DNA of 29,772 bases from an uncultured Alphaproteobacteria bacterium (lineage in GTDB: Bacteria > Pseudomonadota > Alphaproteobacteria > Rs-D84). The notes below the pieces were generated by a model. That model searched no databases. It had not been told where the DNA came from and saw only the letters and a program-made list of their open reading frames with translations. Below, in pieces: positions 1-8,356 of the stretch. Where the stretch lies: contig CAJGDN010000008.1 of NCBI GenBank assembly GCA_904502245.1, positions 1 to 29,772 of the forward strand. Direction: 5' to 3'. Positions within the stretch are counted from its first letter, which is position 1. Each line of letters starts with the position of its first letter. Both the position numbers and the translations under genes were made by a program.

Positions 1-179
1 CCATTGGCCAATTTTACACGGGCAACCTTACGCTGCGCCGAGTTAGGTTTTTTCGGTGTTGTCGTATAAACACGTGTGCAAACACCACGTTTCTGTGGGT
101 TTTCCATCATGTCAGGCGCAGTACTTTTTACTACGACTTTTTTACGAGGTTTCCGAATCAGTTGGTTTACTGTTGGCAT
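1..179 (-). CDS. rpsL: Ribosomal protein S12, N-terminal part (cut by left edge)
   Basis: Small-subunit ribosomal protein S12, part of the decoding centre. The minus strand translates from an ATG at 179 into MPTVNQLIRKPRKK..., with the family segments RGVCTRVYTTTPKKPNSAQR and KVARVKLAN; about 59 residues are present and the rest lies beyond the left edge. The lysine of the TPKKPNS loop (residue 43), where streptomycin-resistance changes occur in other bacteria, is the normal lysine. The ribosome-binding site is weak (AAAGAGAT). In most Alphaproteobacteria rpsL is followed by rpsG and fusA, which would lie to the left. Identity is certain from sequence. Confidence 0.97.
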   Translation of the reverse strand, partial: MPTVNQLIRKPRKKVVVKSTAPDMMENPQKRGVCTRVYTTTPKKPNSAQRKVARVKLAN

Positions 180-360
180 TCAAAATCTCTTTGTTTCTTT
201 CTACCTGTTTTACTCTGCACAAAAGCCACCTTATCAGACTTATTTCAACGACTTATGCCGGATTATAACTCTGAATTATTAGGCGGTTTCCTGTGTATCT
301 TACTCTCCTTAATTACACGGAAAGCGAACATACTATAATCACCCGCCCCCAAATTGTCAA
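180..360 (-). promoter_or_regulatory. rpsL promoter and long 5' leader
   Basis: On the minus strand a TTGACA -35 box (355-360) is separated by 17 bp from TATAGT (332-337), close to the sigma-70 consensus. Transcription should start near 325, leaving a leader of about 145 nt before the rpsL ATG. The leader is AT-rich; I recognise no known riboswitch or ribosomal-protein-binding fold in it. Between 361 and 470 I see nothing beyond AT-rich sequence. Confidence 0.75.
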
Positions 361-470
361 GGAAAATCTGGGAATTAATCTTAACAAAAACGCTTGAAAT
401 ACGCGTATTTTTAGGATTTTAGAGAAATTACAAATTTGACAAAACAGAACCTTGTGCAAACAATCTAGAA

Positions 471-488
471 GCCCGCCATCTGGCGGGC
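471..488 (-). terminator. Hairpin after the outer-membrane protein gene
   Basis: Perfect inverted repeat GCCCGCCA-TC-TGGCGGGC lying 7 bp past the stop codon of the 496-1248 gene. The sequence after it on the minus strand (TTCTAGATTG) has only a poor T-run, so it is a weak intrinsic terminator or a 3'-end-protecting hairpin. The core of this stem recurs after fabF. Confidence 0.55.
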
Positions 489-495
489 AATTCAA

Positions 496-1248
496 TCAAA
501 ATTCAGCCCCAAAAACAAAACCAAACTTCATCGGCGCCTTATCAAAACTATGCACAACATCTTTGGACGTATACACGCCAACATACTTGGTCACATCTAT
601 GTTATAGTTTACACCAAACCCAAAACGCAACCTTTCCCCATCATAATATTCACCAAACAAATCATAATCAAACAACATTTCGCCCACAAGATTCCAATTT
701 TGATTCAATATATACTGCCCCTGTAACCCCACCGTCATTGCCCAGGCATCAAATGTATCCTGGGGCAAATCATCATTCAAATAATCCAATTGCACAATCC
801 CAACAACCGTCCAATTATCTGCCATTCTTCCAACACGCGCCCCGGCGGTCCAATTATATGCAACTGTCTGCAAATTATCCCGCGTATTATACACCTGTTT
901 CACATCACCATATATTTCGGCATGATTTTCACCTTCTTGCGCCAAATTCCAATCAAAACCAAATTCTAAATCATTCCACGACCATTTACCAAATTCTGGA
1001 TGATCCGAAGAATCATACGAACCACTGGTTGCAACATGAATTGCGAACGCATCAGAAACACCATACCCAAATTTGTCCGCCATAACAAAGCGTTCAAACT
1101 TGGTATCAAATTCAACCGGCTGAAAAATATTATAAAACCGACCCGCCGCCGGATTGTATAATGGATTACCATTGAATACACTTGCCGCATTTGCGCCACT
1201 AATTACCATCCCCAGCGCACCAACAACAAAATACGATATTTTTTTCAT
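496..1248 (-). CDS. Putative outer-membrane beta-barrel protein
   Basis: A 250-residue exported protein of unknown specific function. It starts with a Sec signal peptide (MKKISYFVVGALGMVISGANA, cleavage near residue 22). The mature part has alternating hydrophobic/aromatic strands throughout and ends in phenylalanine (FGFVFGAEF), the usual C-terminal signature of barrels inserted by the BAM machinery. Periodic Trp, Tyr and Asp-rich turns (WSWNDLEFGFDWNLAQ) fit a barrel of roughly 10-12 strands. The ATG at 1248 has a strong purine-rich site (AAGGGAGAGAGTA) ahead. It resembles the other barrels in the window (8983-9720, 9794-11008, 18487-19188) in architecture, not in close sequence. Whether it is a porin or a structural barrel cannot be told. 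Confidence 0.75.
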   Translation of the reverse strand: MKKISYFVVGALGMVISGANAASVFNGNPLYNPAAGRFYNIFQPVEFDTKFERFVMADKFGYGVSDAFAIHVATSGSYDSSDHPEFGKWSWNDLEFGFDWNLAQEGENHAEIYGDVKQVYNTRDNLQTVAYNWTAGARVGRMADNWTVVGIVQLDYLNDDLPQDTFDAWAMTVGLQGQYILNQNWNLVGEMLFDYDLFGEYYDGERLRFGFGVNYNIDVTKYVGVYTSKDVVHSFDKAPMKFGFVFGAEF

Positions 1249-1370
1249 TACTCTCTCCCTTCTTTCGCAAAATAATTTTAAATGATATGAAAAAACATAT
1301 AAACAGGAACGAATTCAGAAAAAATATTAACCGCACGCCAACAATGATACAGCACCTGCACCATCAGATT

Positions 1371-2381
1371 TTATTTTTTATTTTTAATTTTGCGCCAATC
1401 TGCATGATTCTTCTTATGCGTTTCATAATCACGCGAAAACCTGTGTCCACCACGCCCATCCGCAACAAAGAATAAAAAATTTGTTTCCGCAGGATTCAAA
1501 ACCGCACGAATTGCACCCTGCCCCACATTGGCAATCGGCGCCGGTGGCAACCCTTTGTTCCGATATGTATTATACGGACTGGATGTCTGCAAATGCCCAC
1601 GCAACAATGGCGCACCACGCATATCCCCCAAACCATTCGTCAACGCATAAACCACCGTCGGATCTGCCTGCAAACGCATCCCCTTGTTCAGACGATTCAA
1701 ATACACACTGGCCACAATTGGCATTTCACGTGCCAACGGCGTTTCCTTTTGAACAATAGACGCCAGCGTTACAACATCATTCCACGTCTTTAATGGCTTT
1801 GGCAACCTGCGACTGGTGCGATTCCAAGAATCTTCTATCCCCTGCATTTTCTTACGCATTAAATCCAACAATGCTAAACGTCGCGTACCACGCGCCACTG
1901 TATAAGTATCTGGGAACACCATACCATCTTTCAAATTACATACCGGCGCATTATCCCCCGCGCTGCATTCAACCGGCCCAGTTAACGTTGCAGATTGCAA
2001 CAATAAATTCTTAATCTGCTTTATGGTCAAACCTTCGGGAATAACAATCGTCGTTGACGCGACCCGACCATTTACCAACATATCCGCAATACGCCACACA
2101 CTGGCACCGCGCGGAATATCATATTGCCCCGATTGAATTCGTCCACCTTTGATACGCACAACCTGTTTAAACAAGACATCTGAATCAATTAATTTTTGCT
2201 TCACCAATCTGTTCGCAACCCCTGTTACCGAATCACCACGCACAACATCAAATACAGATGGCACACGCACTGTTGAATGAACACCAAACACATAGAAAAT
2301 CGCACAAAACACAATTAGTATTGGCGCAACAATCATTTGAATCAGAACACGTTTTGGGAAAAATTTTCTTAATCTGGGCAT
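1371..2381 (-). CDS. mltG: Endolytic murein transglycosylase MltG
   Basis: Inner-membrane lytic transglycosylase of the YceG family that cleaves nascent peptidoglycan strands and so sets glycan length. The 336-residue protein has one N-terminal membrane segment (about residues 14-34), a LysM-like region (about 45-105), and the catalytic domain from about 110. The key segment VTLASIVQKETPLAREM (residues 204-220) carries the Glu of KET (E213), which aligns with the catalytic Glu of E. coli MltG; downstream is VASVYLNRLNKGMRLQADPT, typical of the family. Length is normal. It follows fabF, an order common in Alphaproteobacteria, but a strong terminator sits between them, so it probably has its own promoter in 2382-2430. 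The site before ATG is weak (GACGGAT). Confidence 0.95.
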   Translation of the reverse strand: MPRLRKFFPKRVLIQMIVAPILIVFCAIFYVFGVHSTVRVPSVFDVVRGDSVTGVANRLVKQKLIDSDVLFKQVVRIKGGRIQSGQYDIPRGASVWRIADMLVNGRVASTTIVIPEGLTIKQIKNLLLQSATLTGPVECSAGDNAPVCNLKDGMVFPDTYTVARGTRRLALLDLMRKKMQGIEDSWNRTSRRLPKPLKTWNDVVTLASIVQKETPLAREMPIVASVYLNRLNKGMRLQADPTVVYALTNGLGDMRGAPLLRGHLQTSSPYNTYRNKGLPPAPIANVGQGAIRAVLNPAETNFLFFVADGRGGHRFSRDYETHKKNHADWRKIKNKK

Positions 2382-2433
2382 ATCCGTCTAATTATTACAG
2401 ATAAAAAAATTTTTTCAATCCACAAAAATATTA

Positions 2434-2461
2434 ACAAAAAAAATCCCCGCCAGATGGCGGG
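2434..2461 (-). terminator. Rho-independent terminator of fabF
   Basis: Read on the minus strand: CCCGCCA-TC-TGGCGGG hairpin (2446-2461), then GATTTTTTTT. It lies 16 bp past the fabF stop codon and before the mltG start. Confidence 0.9.
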
Positions 2462-2476
2462 TTTATTTTTATTATT

Positions 2477-3727
2477 TTATTTAACCTTCTTCAGAACAAC
2501 GGACGCATTTGTTCCACCAAAGCCAAACGAATTACTGATTGCGACATCAACTTTGCGTTCTTTGGCCTTATGTGGCACCAGATCAAAGTCCCCAACTGCA
2601 TCTTCTGGATCATCCAAATTGATTGTTGGTGGCACAATGCCATCACGAATCGCCAGCGCACAGAAAATTGTTTCCACCGCGCCCGCGGCACCCAGCAAAT
2701 GCCCCGTCATTGATTTCGTAGACGACATAGACACCGGCACACCTGCAAATAAATTCTGCACCGCCGCCAATTCGCCAACATCACCCAAACCTGTTGATGT
2801 TCCATGGGCATTAATATAATCAACATCCGCCGGATTCAGTCCCGCATCCTTTAACGCAGATTCCATTGCACGCATACCACCTTCGCCATTTGGTGCCGGC
2901 GCAGTAATATGATACGCATCCGCTGACATGCCGTATCCAGCAACCTCAGCATAAATTTTTGCACCACGCGCAACCGCATGTTCATATTCTTCCAGGACCA
3001 ACACACCCGCACCTTCGGCCATTATAAAGCCGTCACGATTTTTATCCCATGGACGCGACGCGCGTTCCGGTTCGTCATTACGTGTACTTAGCGCACGCAT
3101 TGCCGAAAACCCAGCCAGACCGATACGTCCAACTGCGCCTTCGGTTCCACCACAAACCATAATATCTGCATCGCCATATTTAATCATGCGTGCTGCTTCA
3201 CCAATTGAATGCGCCCCAGTTGCACATGCCGTCACCGCAGAAATATTTGGTCCTTTTAACCCATACTTAATCGAAATATTTCCAGCCGCCATATTAATAA
3301 TCCCTTTTGGGATAAAAAACGGACTGACGCGACGCGGTCCACCGTTATGCAATTCAATACAATTATCATAAATCGTATTCAGCCCACCAATACCACTGCC
3401 AACCGACACACCAATACGGGTTTTATCACCTTCATAATTATCCAAGCCAGCATCTTTAATTGCTTCATCTGCCGCAACCAGACCATACAAAATACATTTA
3501 TCCAGTTTGCGCTGTTCACGTGGTTCAACAACCGCATCAAAATTACACTGTCCAATTTCTGTTCCAACAACAGGGATTCCCGCAATCTGCGATGCTAAAT
3601 CAGAAACTTCAAAAGAATCAATTTTACGCACCCCCGATTTACCGGCCAAAATATTTTGCCATGCATTTTCAACACCTGTTCCAACTGGCGAAACAATTCC
3701 CATACCGGTAATAACAACTCTTCTCAT
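2477..3727 (-). CDS. fabF: 3-oxoacyl-ACP synthase II (KAS II)
   Basis: Condensing enzyme that elongates acyl-ACP with malonyl-ACP in type II fatty-acid synthesis; cytoplasmic. The 416-residue protein has the full thiolase fold with the Cys-His-His triad: C168 in AVTACATGAHS, H308 in INAHGTSTGLGD and H343 in KSMTGHLLGAAGA. The N-terminal RRVVITGMGIVSPVG and the C-terminal FGFGGTNAS are hallmark segments. It follows acpP, its substrate carrier, in the same direction, with a terminator between the two, so it is probably transcribed separately (possible TTGTTT-17-TAATAT just upstream of 3727). The binding site AAAGGA supports the ATG at 3727. Length and residues are normal. Confidence 0.98.
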   Translation of the reverse strand: MRRVVITGMGIVSPVGTGVENAWQNILAGKSGVRKIDSFEVSDLASQIAGIPVVGTEIGQCNFDAVVEPREQRKLDKCILYGLVAADEAIKDAGLDNYEGDKTRIGVSVGSGIGGLNTIYDNCIELHNGGPRRVSPFFIPKGIINMAAGNISIKYGLKGPNISAVTACATGAHSIGEAARMIKYGDADIMVCGGTEGAVGRIGLAGFSAMRALSTRNDEPERASRPWDKNRDGFIMAEGAGVLVLEEYEHAVARGAKIYAEVAGYGMSADAYHITAPAPNGEGGMRAMESALKDAGLNPADVDYINAHGTSTGLGDVGELAAVQNLFAGVPVSMSSTKSMTGHLLGAAGAVETIFCALAIRDGIVPPTINLDDPEDAVGDFDLVPHKAKERKVDVAISNSFGFGGTNASVVLKKVK

Positions 3728-3794
3728 AATTTATATTCCTTTATAAATATTAACATACGGGCTAATGATAAACAAAATTCGCAAAAAATACAGC

Positions 3795-3826
3795 AAAAAA
3801 AATCCGTCAGACATTTGTCTGACGGA
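3795..3826 (-). terminator. Terminator of acpP
   Basis: Perfect 10-bp stem (TCCGTCAGAC/GTCTGACGGA, loop ATTT, 3803-3826), followed on the minus strand by eight T. It also carries a T-run on the plus-strand side, so it could work in both directions. Confidence 0.92.
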
Positions 3827-3853
3827 AAAAAAAATCAAATACAAAACAAAAAA

Positions 3854-4090
3854 TTAATTTTTCTTGTTTTCTTCGATATATTTAACTGCATCACCAACTT
3901 TTTCCAATTTAGCAGCTGCATCATCTGGAATAGTAATATCGAATTCTTTTTCAACTTCCATAACGAATTCAACAACGTCCAAAGAATCCGCACCCAAATC
4001 ATTAACGAATGCTGCTTCTTCTGTAACTTTTTCTTCTGGCACACCCAGTTTTTCAGCTACGATTTTTTTTACTTTTTCAAAAGTTGTCAT
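3854..4090 (-). CDS. acpP: Acyl carrier protein
   Basis: Small acidic carrier of growing acyl chains in fatty-acid and lipid synthesis. The 78 residues show the four-helix ACP pattern and the phosphopantetheine site GADSLDVVEF, with the attachment serine at residue 36. It shows the usual strong negative charge (EEKVTEEAAF, EVEKEFDI). An AAAGGAAAAAAAT purine tract precedes the ATG at 4090. It is flanked downstream by a strong terminator and then fabF, the usual alphaproteobacterial order. No anomaly seen. Confidence 0.98.
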   Translation of the reverse strand: MTTFEKVKKIVAEKLGVPEEKVTEEAAFVNDLGADSLDVVEFVMEVEKEFDITIPDDAAAKLEKVGDAVKYIEENKKN

Positions 4091-4150
4091 ATTTTTTTCC
4101 TTTGTTTTTGTTAAATTGTTTGGTCCTTACCATGACCGTCGTTGTACTGT

Positions 4151-4179
4151 ACGCTATCATTTTATGACATGCGTGTCAA
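4151..4179 (-). promoter_or_regulatory. acpP promoter
   Basis: A perfect TTGACA (-35, 4174-4179 on the minus strand), 17 bp before TAGCGT (4151-4156), a weak -10. Start of transcription would be near 4144, giving a leader of about 55 nt. Confidence 0.55.
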
Positions 4180-4215
4180 GAATTTATAACAAACTATAAC
4201 ATACTTGACAAAAAA

Positions 4216-5226
4216 CTAATAAACTTCTTCTGCCAAAACTTCATCTAATAAACTGTTCAAATTTGCACGATAATCTTCCCTATCTGACGCCCAAACGACC
4301 TGACGCATCAAGAATTTATAGACGTCATCCATTGTCAAATTTGGGATTCCTGCATCCTTTGCAACGCGTCGCCATGCCGTACGCGGATCAATCAAATGCA
4401 CACCACCGCGTCCTGGGAATACCCATTGACCATCTTGGGGCAAATCCTGCAATAAAACAATTGCCCTGTCTGACAGTGGTCGCGAATTCCACATATCATG
4501 ATTAAAATCCAAATCTTCCCACGCCATTGAGAATATTTTTGAACGTGGCGCAAATCCATAAATTAGCATGAAGAACGCAGAACGCAAAACAGGATCAACC
4601 ACCCTGTCAATTGCTACGACCAAACGACGAAACCCCGCACGATTCAATGGGCGTATACGGCGGTTTTGTTGAACTTTTTTCAACCCCACAACCGGATTAG
4701 ATTTCACATACCCCATTTCAATCGCATAATTAAAAACACTTTGCAAAAATTCCTGCATACGTGCTGCAATTGCATTACCATTTATATTTTGAATTAAATT
4801 CTTTATATCATCCGAAGAAATTTCAGCAATTTTTTTATCAAATAAATTTACCAGATGACGATTAACCGCGCGAACCAGTTTTACATAAGAATCTTCATTA
4901 CGACGAACTTTGTTCTCCATATACATATCCAAAAACTGTTTAAACAAAATTCGTTTACGACGAATCGGGGGCTGCTTCATCGCATCATCTAAAATTGTCG
5001 GCACTGCACTGCGCGCATCCTCTATATCCATTTGCGGATAATTACCAATTAAAATCCGCTTATCCTTGCCGCGAACACGCTTACGCACAAAGAATGTTTT
5101 CACACCACGACTGGTTACATACATACGTAAACGAGGTTCTGAAACATCCTGGACCACATCAAATCCCTTGACCGGTGCTGGCAGGTTATCCAATATATAA
5201 GGATTAAAATAGAACTGGTGTGCCAT
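4216..5226 (-). CDS. Tyrosine-recombinase-like protein lacking catalytic residues
   Basis: Built like a P4/DUF4102-type integrase. An arm-type DNA-binding domain (about 25-85, with RKRVRGKDKRILIGNYPQMD), a SAM-like core-binding domain (about 93-185) and a shortened C-terminal domain (about 190-336) can be seen. The active site is degraded. Box I, normally G-x-R-x-(S/G)-E, reads GFAPRSKIFSMAW with Pro where the catalytic Arg aligns; the loop that carries the catalytic Lys is shortened (MWNSRPLSDRAI); and the H-x-x-R box, normally HDLRRT-like, reads TMDDVYKFLMRQ. No tyrosine in a proper context follows. At 336 residues it is shorter than the usual roughly 400. It is last of a minus-strand group after lepA and a cysteine-rich unknown (25-bp gap). 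I infer a DNA-binding protein derived from an integrase; strand-exchange activity is unlikely. Confidence 0.7.
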   Translation of the reverse strand: MAHQFYFNPYILDNLPAPVKGFDVVQDVSEPRLRMYVTSRGVKTFFVRKRVRGKDKRILIGNYPQMDIEDARSAVPTILDDAMKQPPIRRKRILFKQFLDMYMENKVRRNEDSYVKLVRAVNRHLVNLFDKKIAEISSDDIKNLIQNINGNAIAARMQEFLQSVFNYAIEMGYVKSNPVVGLKKVQQNRRIRPLNRAGFRRLVVAIDRVVDPVLRSAFFMLIYGFAPRSKIFSMAWEDLDFNHDMWNSRPLSDRAIVLLQDLPQDGQWVFPGRGGVHLIDPRTAWRRVAKDAGIPNLTMDDVYKFLMRQVVWASDREDYRANLNSLLDEVLAEEVY

Positions 5227-5250
5227 GGGCCACCCCCTTATTTTTCATTT

Positions 5251-5616
5251 TTATTTTACATTCTGGAACTTAGTATTCCAAAATTCCCCCAAACGATTAC
5301 GAACATCTTTTAATTCATCATACATTTTCCAATATCTATCATGACGAAACCACTGTGGGCAACTTTTATCACACTTCTTTTCAAAAAAGCACGAACAATA
5401 CCGTATATAACTATTTTCAAACACAGCTTTTCGCCCAGTTTTTTCTCTGCGCATACATCTAACATTGCTTCCTTCAAACTCTTTATCAATCTGACGATAG
5501 CGAAAATCACGTTCAGACTTCAATCTATCACGTTTTGCGCACAATTCTCTATATTCTTTCCAATCCGCCACCATCTGACTAAACGGTGTTTTTACAATAT
5601 ACTCATACATACTCAT
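5251..5616 (-). CDS. Cysteine-rich hypothetical protein
   Basis: Not recognised. A 121-residue, highly charged protein with no signal peptide or membrane segment. An N-terminal helical, Arg/Lys/Glu-rich region (about 15-48) could be coiled coil. It is followed by C54 and a cluster C74-x-C76-x5-C82-x3-C86 (YCSCFFEKKCDKSC) that could bind zinc or a metal cluster, then a C-terminal amphipathic helix (about 95-112). It begins 19 bp after the lepA stop, with AAGG upstream, and ends 24 bp before the integrase-like gene, so the three are probably co-transcribed. A second in-frame Met at residue 3 is an alternative start. Function unknown. Confidence 0.65.
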   Translation of the reverse strand: MSMYEYIVKTPFSQMVADWKEYRELCAKRDRLKSERDFRYRQIDKEFEGSNVRCMRREKTGRKAVFENSYIRYCSCFFEKKCDKSCPQWFRHDRYWKMYDELKDVRNRLGEFWNTKFQNVK

Positions 5617-5635
5617 ATCTTTTACCCTTTATACT

Positions 5636-7429
5636 TTACGATACTTTTAACGCATTAATAAACGCGGACTGTGGAATTTCTACATTACCAAAAGAACGCA
5701 TACGCTTTTTACCCTCTTTCTGTTTTTCCAACAATTTACGTTTACGAGTTATATCCCCCCCATAGCACTTTGCAGTAACATCTTTGCGATATGCTGCAAT
5801 TGTCTCTCTGGCTATAATTTTTCCACCAATCGCTGCCTGCAATGGTATTTTAAATTGATGTCGTGGAATTAAATCTTTTAATTTTTCAACAATTTGCCGT
5901 CCACGTTTTTCCGCGAACGAGCGATGACACATAAACGATAACGGTTCAACATTTTCTTCATTTACCAATATATTAACCTTGACCAAATCAGATGCCTGAT
6001 AACCATATACAACATAGTCAAAAGACGCATATCCCGACGAAATAGATTTTACCCTGTCATAGAAATCAAACACGATTTCCGCCAACGGCAATTGATAAAC
6101 CAGAACTGCACGATTACCAACATAAGATATATTTTCTTGGACACCACGTCGTTCTGAACACAGCGACATAATCCCCCCCATATACTTATCAGGCATCATA
6201 ATTGTCGCGCGCACCCACGGTTCTTCAATCGACGCGATTCGCGTTGGCTCTGGCATATCAGCAGGATTTTCCAAATCAATCACCGAACCATCACGCATAT
6301 GAATTTTATACAGCACACTAGGCACCGTATTAATCAGATTCAAATTAAATTCACGCGCCAAACGTTCGCTGATGATTTCCATATGCAACAGACCCAAGAA
6401 ACCACATCGCAACCCAAACCCCAGCGCAGACGATTTTTCCACAGTGAACATAAACGACGCATCATTCAACGCCAACTTTTCTGCACTTTCGCGGAATGTT
6501 GGGTAATCATCGGCTTCAACTGGAAAGAAAGACGAAAACACCACCGGTACTGACGGTTTAAATCCTGGCAGCATCTGTGCATTTTCACTGCGCGCATCGA
6601 TAATAGTATCCCCAACCTTGCAATCATGAATTGTCTTCATACCAGTGATAATAAATCCAATTTCCCCAGTATGCAGCTTATCTACATTAACCATTTTTGG
6701 GGTAAAATATCCAATCTTATCGACGACATATTCTGCGCCCGTCGCCATAAATTTAATTTTCTGACCACGCGACAACACACCATCAACCACACGCACCAAG
6801 ATTACTACACCCAAATAAGAATCATACCACGAATCCACCAATAACGCGCGTGTTGGCGCATTTTCATCACCATGTGGCGCCGGCAGTTTTGTAACAATCT
6901 CTTCCAACAGTTCTGGCACACCATCACCTGTCTTACCAGATACCGCCAACGCATCATCTGCATCCAATCCAATAACATCTGCGATTTGTTCACGCGTTCC
7001 CTGAACATCACTGGACGGCAAATCAATCTTGTTCAAAACCGGCAGCATTTCCAAATCATTATCCAATGCCAAATATGCATTTGCCAACGTTTGCGCCTGA
7101 ACCCCCTGGGTTGCATCAACCAAGACCAATGCCCCTTCACATGCTGCCAACGACCGCGACACTTCGTATGAAAAGTCCACATGTCCCGGCGTATCCATCA
7201 AATTCAGCTGATATTCTTGACCATCCTTGGCCTTGTAATTCAAACGCACCGTCTGTGCCTTAATCGTAATACCACGTTCACGTTCAATATCCATAGAATC
7301 CAAGACCTGGGCCTTCATCTCACGCGATTGCAAACCACCTGTAAACTCAATCAACCTGTCCGACAGTGTCGATTTACCATGATCAATATGTGCAACAATT
7401 GAAAAATTACGGATATTAGACTGTTTCAT
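5636..7429 (-). CDS. lepA: Elongation factor 4 (back-translocating GTPase LepA)
   Basis: Translational GTPase that acts on stalled or mis-translocated ribosomes. The 597-residue protein has the G domain with P-loop AHIDHGKSTL, switch I RERGITIKAQT, DTPGHVDF and NKIDLPSS, then EF-G-like domains and the LepA-specific C-terminal domain (KLLEKQKEGKKRMRSFGNVE) that replaces EF-G domain IV. Length is normal. The start codon at 7429 is consistent with the MKQSNIRNFSIVAHIDHGKS beginning. The ribosome-binding site is weak (AGGTG). It heads a minus-strand group with the cysteine-rich protein and the integrase-like protein. Confidence 0.98.
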   Translation of the reverse strand: MKQSNIRNFSIVAHIDHGKSTLSDRLIEFTGGLQSREMKAQVLDSMDIERERGITIKAQTVRLNYKAKDGQEYQLNLMDTPGHVDFSYEVSRSLAACEGALVLVDATQGVQAQTLANAYLALDNDLEMLPVLNKIDLPSSDVQGTREQIADVIGLDADDALAVSGKTGDGVPELLEEIVTKLPAPHGDENAPTRALLVDSWYDSYLGVVILVRVVDGVLSRGQKIKFMATGAEYVVDKIGYFTPKMVNVDKLHTGEIGFIITGMKTIHDCKVGDTIIDARSENAQMLPGFKPSVPVVFSSFFPVEADDYPTFRESAEKLALNDASFMFTVEKSSALGFGLRCGFLGLLHMEIISERLAREFNLNLINTVPSVLYKIHMRDGSVIDLENPADMPEPTRIASIEEPWVRATIMMPDKYMGGIMSLCSERRGVQENISYVGNRAVLVYQLPLAEIVFDFYDRVKSISSGYASFDYVVYGYQASDLVKVNILVNEENVEPLSFMCHRSFAEKRGRQIVEKLKDLIPRHQFKIPLQAAIGGKIIARETIAAYRKDVTAKCYGGDITRKRKLLEKQKEGKKRMRSFGNVEIPQSAFINALKVS

Positions 7430-7456
7430 ACAAATTCACCTATACTCTATGCGGCA

Positions 7457-7485
7457 ATGATATACCAGTATTACATTGTTCGCAA
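7457..7485 (-). promoter_or_regulatory. Probable lepA promoter
   Basis: On the minus strand TTGCGA (7480-7485), 17-bp spacer, TATCAT (7457-7462). The ATG at 7429 would follow a leader of about 20 nt. Confidence 0.5.
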
Positions 7486-7494
7486 GGTGAATTT

Positions 7495-7911
7495 TTACAA
7501 AAATTTCTGCATAGAATTATCCCAACAAAATTTCTGGAAACCATGCCGCGCATAGAACGCCAACGCCTGTTTTGTTGGCCGTGATTGTAATCTTATTTTT
7601 TCCACACTACATTCCCGCGCATATTTTTCATATGCCTGTAACAGCGCACTGCCCACCCCCATACGATGATACTCTTTGTTCACGAACAGGTCATAAAGTG
7701 TCACACACCTTACCCCACCTGCATCACCGATCAAGAACCCGCGGACAGCACCATTTGTTTTTTCATCAACAAACATTACCGACCCGCCCGAATCTACCCT
7801 GAATTTCAATACAAACCATTCTGACATTGAACCGGCATCCATAAACATGTTAACAATACCATAGCACGTCCGCAACATATCACGGTCCATGCACATCACA
7901 CGACGTATCAT
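7495..7911 (-). CDS. GNAT-family N-acetyltransferase
   Basis: Small cytoplasmic acetyl-CoA-dependent acetyltransferase of 138 residues; substrate unknown. The acetyl-CoA pyrophosphate-binding motif A is visible as YHRMGVGSALLQAYEKYA (R-x-x-G-x-G/A), preceded by the strand VTLYDLFVNKEY and followed by motif B, ALAFYARHGF. The ATG directly abuts the rbfA stop codon (TAAATG), so it is translationally linked to rbfA. The N-terminal region is short compared with larger GNATs but the core fold looks complete. Pairing with rbfA suggests a shared transcript rather than a shared function. Confidence 0.85.
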   Translation of the reverse strand: MIRRVMCMDRDMLRTCYGIVNMFMDAGSMSEWFVLKFRVDSGGSVMFVDEKTNGAVRGFLIGDAGGVRCVTLYDLFVNKEYHRMGVGSALLQAYEKYARECSVEKIRLQSRPTKQALAFYARHGFQKFCWDNSMQKFL

Positions 7912-8265
7912 TTACATTTCCAGATTATTTAACAATTCATCAATCTTTGTGGCTTTTTCCAGCGTATCATCATACTGGAATTTAATATCCGGCACATATT
8001 TTTGATTCATACGCGCCGCCAGTTCAAAACGCACCATACGTGTAATAGAATCCAATCGTTTTTGCACCGCATCGACATCCGGATTACGCGTATAATAGAA
8101 CAAACGCACAAACTGCAAACCACCATGCGCCACACTGCCAACCAGCGACACACCTGATACAAGTGCATCTTCGCCCCAGTTATCACGCAATATTTCCGCG
8201 ACCAGTGTCTGCACCTTGGCTGCGACACGTTCACCACGATTTGAATTAAATTGTCTTTTTGCCAT
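7912..8265 (-). CDS. rbfA: Ribosome-binding factor A
   Basis: Assists late 30S maturation by acting on 16S rRNA near the helix 1 region. The 117-residue protein is KH-like with the usual pattern ERVAAKVQTLVAEILRDNW, VSLVGSVAHGGLQFVRLFYY and RFELAARMNQKYVPDIKFQYD ahead of a helical tail. I choose the ATG at 8265 (MAKRQFNSNRGERV), matching family N-termini. An upstream in-frame ATG at 8307 would add 14 unrelated residues. No clear Shine-Dalgarno is seen before 8265. It runs directly into the GNAT gene. The divergent gene at 8357 is transcribed away from it. Confidence 0.92.
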   Translation of the reverse strand: MAKRQFNSNRGERVAAKVQTLVAEILRDNWGEDALVSGVSLVGSVAHGGLQFVRLFYYTRNPDVDAVQKRLDSITRMVRFELAARMNQKYVPDIKFQYDDTLEKATKIDELLNNLEM

Positions 8266-8356
8266 TTTTAATCTTTTTTTGTTATTATATTGTATTGTAA
8301 AGTACAAGATATTAATTTACAATCAAGAAAAATTTGCACAAACACAGGGAACAGGG

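Noticed and set aside
471..2461. The shared CCCGCCA/TGGCGGG hairpins at 471-488 and 2446-2461 as ends of a mobile element around the barrel gene and mltG
   Set aside because: Each sits just past the stop of its own gene, one with a proper T-run; they are best read as terminators with similar stems.
4216..5226. Active integrase marking a genomic island
   Set aside because: Catalytic boxes are missing and the neighbours are housekeeping genes; no attachment repeats or tRNA gene were seen.
8216..8356. Longer N-terminus for the YqaA-like membrane protein, starting at 8216
   Set aside because: It would overlap rbfA antisense; the ATG at 8357 has a good AGGGA site and starts just before the first family segment.
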